Part shown: positions 60,787 through 64,000 of the stretch, piece after piece
Layout of the letters: the number at the start of each line of letters is the position of its first letter
How positions within the stretch are numbered: the first letter of the stretch is position 1
Notes under the pieces: model-generated
Seen by the model: only the letters and a program-made list of their open reading frames with translations
The model's database searches: none
Told to the model about the DNA's origin: nothing
From: Desulforapulum sp034007745
GTDB lineage: Bacteria > Desulfobacterota > Desulfobacteria > Desulfobacterales > Desulfobacteraceae
Direction: 5' to 3'
DNA: 64,000 nucleotides
Assembly (NCBI GenBank): GCA_034007745.1
Contig: JAVEQI010000007.1
Coordinates: 1 to 64,000, forward strand
Translations under genes and position numbers: made by a program

Positions 60787-61950
60787 TTAGTTGAAAAAAT
60801 GCTGGGGTTCTCCCAAAAGGAAGTCGCCCTTCTGTATCCAGGATTTGAGCATATCTGCGACCTTCCTTGCCCTGACCATGCTGGAAAGGGGGACTGTCTG
60901 AATTTCCCGGCCCTCTATTATTATGGTACCGCTCTTTAACTGCGCATAGCTCACCTGGCCGTAACTCTTTGAAACAGCCTGGGGGTAGTCATGGCCGTAA
61001 TCCACCACCTGGGTGAAGAGCTCCTCGTCGGACACGGCCGTAAATTTGACCATCTCCTCGTTCAGGATGGGAATGGGAATGCCAACACCTACAGAAAGGG
61101 AAACACCGTATCCCCGGATGCTCTGACCCACAAGCCATTCGGGGGTCATCTGTTTTAAATCCCCCATCACGCAAAGGGTGCCTGAGGGCGTCACGGGAAC
61201 TCCGCCGGGAGTTCGGTCAACCTCAGTTTTGTGCTGGGTGCCCGACCAGGTGACAAACCCCTGCCCGCCCCCGAGAAAAATTCTCGTTCCAAGGCCGATG
61301 GTCTTGAGATAGGGGTCGTTGAACAGAGGGCTTAAAGCACCCGAAGTGGAATAGCTGGCATTGCCCATGGCAGGCTTTAAGGTACCCATGTATGTGTATT
61401 TGATCTTATCGGAACGGTTTACGGCGCAGTTGTAGTTCTGGTAACAGTTCCTGGGGTTGCAGAGCGTTGCGCTGGGCAGATCCTTAAGGGTTATTATTCG
61501 TTCGATTTTCCGGTTGGGATAGCAGTCTGTTCCATAGCTCTTTGCCACAAGCTCGATCTCTTTGCCCGCCACAAGATCCTGGATAACGTGCCCTCCCCCG
61601 TAGTTGAATTCACCCGGGTGGAGCTTATTTAAAGGATCATCGTCGGATACCTGGGTGGCACCGAGATAACAGTCGACTGCTGCTAGACCAGAATAGGCCT
61701 GAACCTTATTGAACCAGGTTTCGGTGGTTCTGACAAGGGGCTTTGACTGGCCGATATTGATGAATGCACCCGAAGAACACATGGGGGCAAAGGTTCCGGT
61801 GGTTACCACATCCACTGTTCTTGCAGCCTCGACAGGACCTTTGTCCTTTACAATATCGATGATCTCTTCGGCCGTTACAACAACAGCCTTGCCGCTCTTG
61901 ATCCGCTCGTTGATCTCCTGATAGGTTTTGTTGATTTTAAAATCACCCAT
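60787..61950 (-). CDS. DUF39 family protein, putative homocysteine-forming sulfurtransferase
   Basis: A 387-residue protein of the DUF39/MA1821 family, which in methanogens makes homocysteine from aspartate semialdehyde and a sulfur donor. The Cys-rich segment SATLCNPRNCYQNYNC near 178-195 and FAPMCSSGA near 57 are conserved. Methanogen homologues usually have a separate or fused ferredoxin partner (NIL-4Fe-4S); none is visible here. I chose ATG 61950 over a TTG nine nt upstream. Homocysteine from sulfide by this route fits a sulfidogenic anaerobe. Confidence 0.85.
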   Translation of the reverse strand: MGDFKINKTYQEINERIKSGKAVVVTAEEIIDIVKDKGPVEAARTVDVVTTGTFAPMCSSGAFINIGQSKPLVRTTETWFNKVQAYSGLAAVDCYLGATQVSDDDPLNKLHPGEFNYGGGHVIQDLVAGKEIELVAKSYGTDCYPNRKIERIITLKDLPSATLCNPRNCYQNYNCAVNRSDKIKYTYMGTLKPAMGNASYSTSGALSPLFNDPYLKTIGLGTRIFLGGGQGFVTWSGTQHKTEVDRTPGGVPVTPSGTLCVMGDLKQMTPEWLVGQSIRGYGVSLSVGVGIPIPILNEEMVKFTAVSDEELFTQVVDYGHDYPQAVSKSYGQVSYAQLKSGTIIIEGREIQTVPLSSMVRARKVADMLKSWIQKGDFLLGEPQHFFN

Positions 61951-62034
61951 TTTTATCAATGCCTCTGTTTAAGATAATATTTGTCAAATTTCCTGGGTAT
62001 TTGCCGTAAGGTCACTCCGATCCGGTGCCGGCTA

Positions 62035-63411
62035 CTATCTCAGCTGGGCCTTAACCTCATCTATGTTATGCAGGATATTGTTCTTTATCCAGGTAGCGTC
62101 CCACCATTCAACGGGATTGACAAACACCTTGTTGACCGCAACCCCGAAATGGAGATGATCACCCCCTGCCAGGCCCGTCTCTCCGGTTCTTCCGATGATG
62201 TCGCCCCTTTGGACTATATCTCCCCTGGACACTGCAATGGAGCTCAGATGGGCGTACTGGGTTGTGAGCCCGAATCCATGGTCTATGAGGACTGTGTTGC
62301 CGAAGATCCCCACATGGTCAACAGCAAGAATTCTACCGCCGTTTGCCGCAGGAACAGGAGCCCTTGCAACCGAGGCAAGGTCAATTCCCATGTGAACCTG
62401 GCGATCGATCTCTTTGCCCTTGTACTTATAGATTCTATGGTCGGCAAAGTTTGCCCGATTGGCAGACCCGGGAAGCCTTAAAAAGCTATCCCTCCAATAG
62501 AGTATATTTTCGGTTGCCTTGATCGGCTCAAGAACAGTTTTAATGTTATCCGGCCTGACCACACGGTTGATGTGGATAAACTTTTCGAGCAGAGGGTTGT
62601 CCGTTGAAAAGGAGTCATTGCCAATCCCATTATCGAATTCGGGTATTTTTGCAGCAAGGAAACCATCTGAGATGTTTAAAACATCAGTCTTGAACTTGCG
62701 GTCCCTTATATAGTGGTAAAATCCCCTTTTGGAAACGTTGCCGGCAGGATCCTGGGCCTTTATGTTGAGATCTATTCCCGGTCCCTGTTCAAAGCTCAAG
62801 GCAAAAAATGCGGCATGGATATTTTTATCGCTGAACATGCCAGGATATCCTGGAAAGAAATTGGGTCCCACCTCCACACCGCTTGTGATATTATCCTCAA
62901 AAAGCCTGTAAATAATGAGCCCTGAGCCGCCCCTTGTAATGTTGTGTTTATTGGTGAGAATCTCAATGCTGGGAGGTTTGGTGTCAATGATCACATCTCG
63001 TTCAACCGTGGTTTCGTTGCCCCTGTTCCACCCCCGCCATGAGTAGTCAAAGGCGGTTATTTTCAAAATTGCCTTACCATCCTGCATCCCGTACTTCCAG
63101 AAATCTACAGGTATTTCATAGGTCTCATCCTTCACCTGGGAACCCATGAAAGCCCCCCGGTAACCAAGGGAAGGATAATCACGGTTCATAATCACCTCTT
63201 CCTTGCCTCCCTGAACAAGGAGGACCCGGACCTTACGAAGACCGGTCCCCACATCTCCCACCTTGACAGACAGAGTATAGTCCTTTTGAAGATATACAGA
63301 GGGAAGCTCAACTTCTATAATAGGAGCTTTACCCTCAAACTCGTTAAAGAAAAACCAGCCAAGGGGCAGGACGACAAGCAGAACAAAGAACAGAACAAAA
63401 TACTTTTTCAC
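62035..63411 (-). CDS. M23-family (LytM) metallopeptidase
   Basis: A 458-residue membrane-anchored protein with one N-terminal transmembrane segment (about 4-22), a long beta-rich region, and a C-terminal peptidase M23 domain (about 340-440). The zinc ligands are in VHMGIDLA (His, Asp) and DHLHFGV (His-x-His), so the site is intact, and DHGFGLTTQYAHLS is the second signature. It should cut peptidoglycan cross-links in the periplasm or regulate amidases. The N-terminal part is not assigned to a family. It lies 84 nt upstream of the DUF39 gene. Confidence 0.92.
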   Translation of the reverse strand: MKKYFVLFFVLLVVLPLGWFFFNEFEGKAPIIEVELPSVYLQKDYTLSVKVGDVGTGLRKVRVLLVQGGKEEVIMNRDYPSLGYRGAFMGSQVKDETYEIPVDFWKYGMQDGKAILKITAFDYSWRGWNRGNETTVERDVIIDTKPPSIEILTNKHNITRGGSGLIIYRLFEDNITSGVEVGPNFFPGYPGMFSDKNIHAAFFALSFEQGPGIDLNIKAQDPAGNVSKRGFYHYIRDRKFKTDVLNISDGFLAAKIPEFDNGIGNDSFSTDNPLLEKFIHINRVVRPDNIKTVLEPIKATENILYWRDSFLRLPGSANRANFADHRIYKYKGKEIDRQVHMGIDLASVARAPVPAANGGRILAVDHVGIFGNTVLIDHGFGLTTQYAHLSSIAVSRGDIVQRGDIIGRTGETGLAGGDHLHFGVAVNKVFVNPVEWWDATWIKNNILHNIDEVKAQLR

Positions 63412-63570
63412 TCAAGACACCTTTGTATTCAAATGTATTCCAAAAACTTTTCCATTGAAAGTTGGGGTAAAATAACAGTAATAGACCAAGTTATCAAGGC
63501 ATTTTCCGTTGTTGACTTTTGAGCCGTCAAAAGATAGCTTGGGATAAAACATTTACCATGGAGTATTTTG

Positions 63571-64000
63571 ATGAACAATTTTTTTCCCCTGCAGGCCGCT
63601 GATTCAGCTATTTCATTTCTTTTAATTGCAGGCCCCTGTGTAATTGAAAATTTTGAGACCACCTTTCAAGCGGCAATCCATCTTAAAGCCGTAACCGAAG
63701 AACTCGGCATCCCCTTCATCTTTAAATCCTCGTTTGACAAGGCCAACAGAAGCTCCATCGACTCGTTCCGGGGACCTGGGTTTGAACGGGGACTTGAAAT
63801 TCTTTCAGCGATTAAAAAGGAACTCAAGGTAAGGATTATTTCAGACATTCACCTACCCGAACAGGCGGCTCCTGCAGCCGAGGTGCTTGACATCATTCAG
63901 ATCCCCGCATTTCTATGCCGCCAGACCGACCTTATCACGGCCGCAGCCCGCACGGGAAAGCCCTTGAACGTTAAAAAAGGACAGTTCCTGGCACCCTTGG
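63571..64000 (+). CDS. kdsA: 3-deoxy-8-phosphooctulonate synthase, 5' part
   Basis: The frame runs off the right edge after 143 codons. IAGPCVIENFE near residue 17, FKSSFDKANRSS near 50, and the RGPG loop near 67 are KdsA signatures; TDLITAAARTGKPLNVKKGQF near 122 carries the catalytic Lys region. It condenses arabinose 5-phosphate and phosphoenolpyruvate for the lipopolysaccharide core, so the cell is Gram-negative. ATGGAG lies just before the ATG. Confidence 0.95.
   Translation, partial: MNNFFPLQAADSAISFLLIAGPCVIENFETTFQAAIHLKAVTEELGIPFIFKSSFDKANRSSIDSFRGPGFERGLEILSAIKKELKVRIISDIHLPEQAAPAAEVLDIIQIPAFLCRQTDLITAAARTGKPLNVKKGQFLAPL

Overview
The window looks like part of the chromosome of an anaerobic, probably marine, sulfate- or sulfite-reducing deltaproteobacterium of the Desulfobacterales type. 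The evidence is a large cytosolic heterodisulfide-reductase-like (Hdr) electron-transfer cluster with MvhD and FrhB/FdhB-like partners, a DUF39 sulfur-incorporation protein, a type IV pilus locus with sigma-54 control, and an arg operon in deltaproteobacterial style. Species assignment is inference. The sequence is a draft scaffold: both 100-N gaps (28673-28772 and 39484-39583) are flanked by exact 127-nt duplicates, so they are unmerged contig overlaps rather than missing DNA.

Region by region. (1) 155-7143: a candidate organosulfonate or D-amino-acid catabolic island. A TRAP solute-binding protein is divergent from an HpsN/HisD-family dehydrogenase, a DegT-type aminotransferase, RidA, a CuyA/D-cysteine-desulfhydrase-family lyase, an Asp/Glu-type racemase and a GntR regulator. 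Two identical inverted repeats lie in the divergent promoter region. (2) 7135-15169: ion transport and odds and ends: a CPA2 antiporter fused to RCK and PTS-EIIA domains, a thiamine-binding-type protein, an HNH nuclease, MscS, an SLC13-type transporter with RCK_C domains, and an APH-like plus P-loop kinase. (3) 15166-27831: the Hdr operon. It runs receiver protein, HdrA-GltD fusion, MvhD, FrhB-like, HdrA with an inserted receiver domain, HdrC, HdrB. A PAS/AAA+ sigma-54 activator lies upstream, with a well-spaced -24/-12 promoter and a palindromic candidate enhancer. (4) 27896-29407: small DUF2442/DUF4160/HicB-like genes and tRNA-Cys and tRNA-Gly. (5) 29493-43270: a long minus-strand housekeeping block (lipoprotein, coaBC, UDG-like, xerC, hslVU, argBDFGH, lipoprotein, folK, transaldolase, pgsA), mostly coupled by 1-8 nt overlaps. 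(6) 43574-57701: type IV pilus locus (pilY1, pilX, pilW, pilV, fimT, an ABC transporter with a TPR-like partner, pilA, pilR-like), with degraded genes and two toxin-antitoxin modules (HicBA with an amber in hicB; HepT-MntA coupled to pilR). (7) 57702-64000: pyrC, pyrB, lepB, DUF39 protein, M23 peptidase and the 5' part of kdsA.

Two families of heptamer-based repeats (A: TCTTAGC/TAACAGC units; B: CCTACTA/CCCACTG-like units) occur between genes, usually at or overlapping the stop codons of minus-strand genes. A third, REP-like GC-rich palindrome (C) occurs in three copies. If the inferences hold, sulfite released from sulfonates would feed dissimilatory sulfite reduction, while the Hdr complex would balance NAD(P)H, ferredoxin and thiol/disulfide pools under sigma-54 and receiver-domain control.
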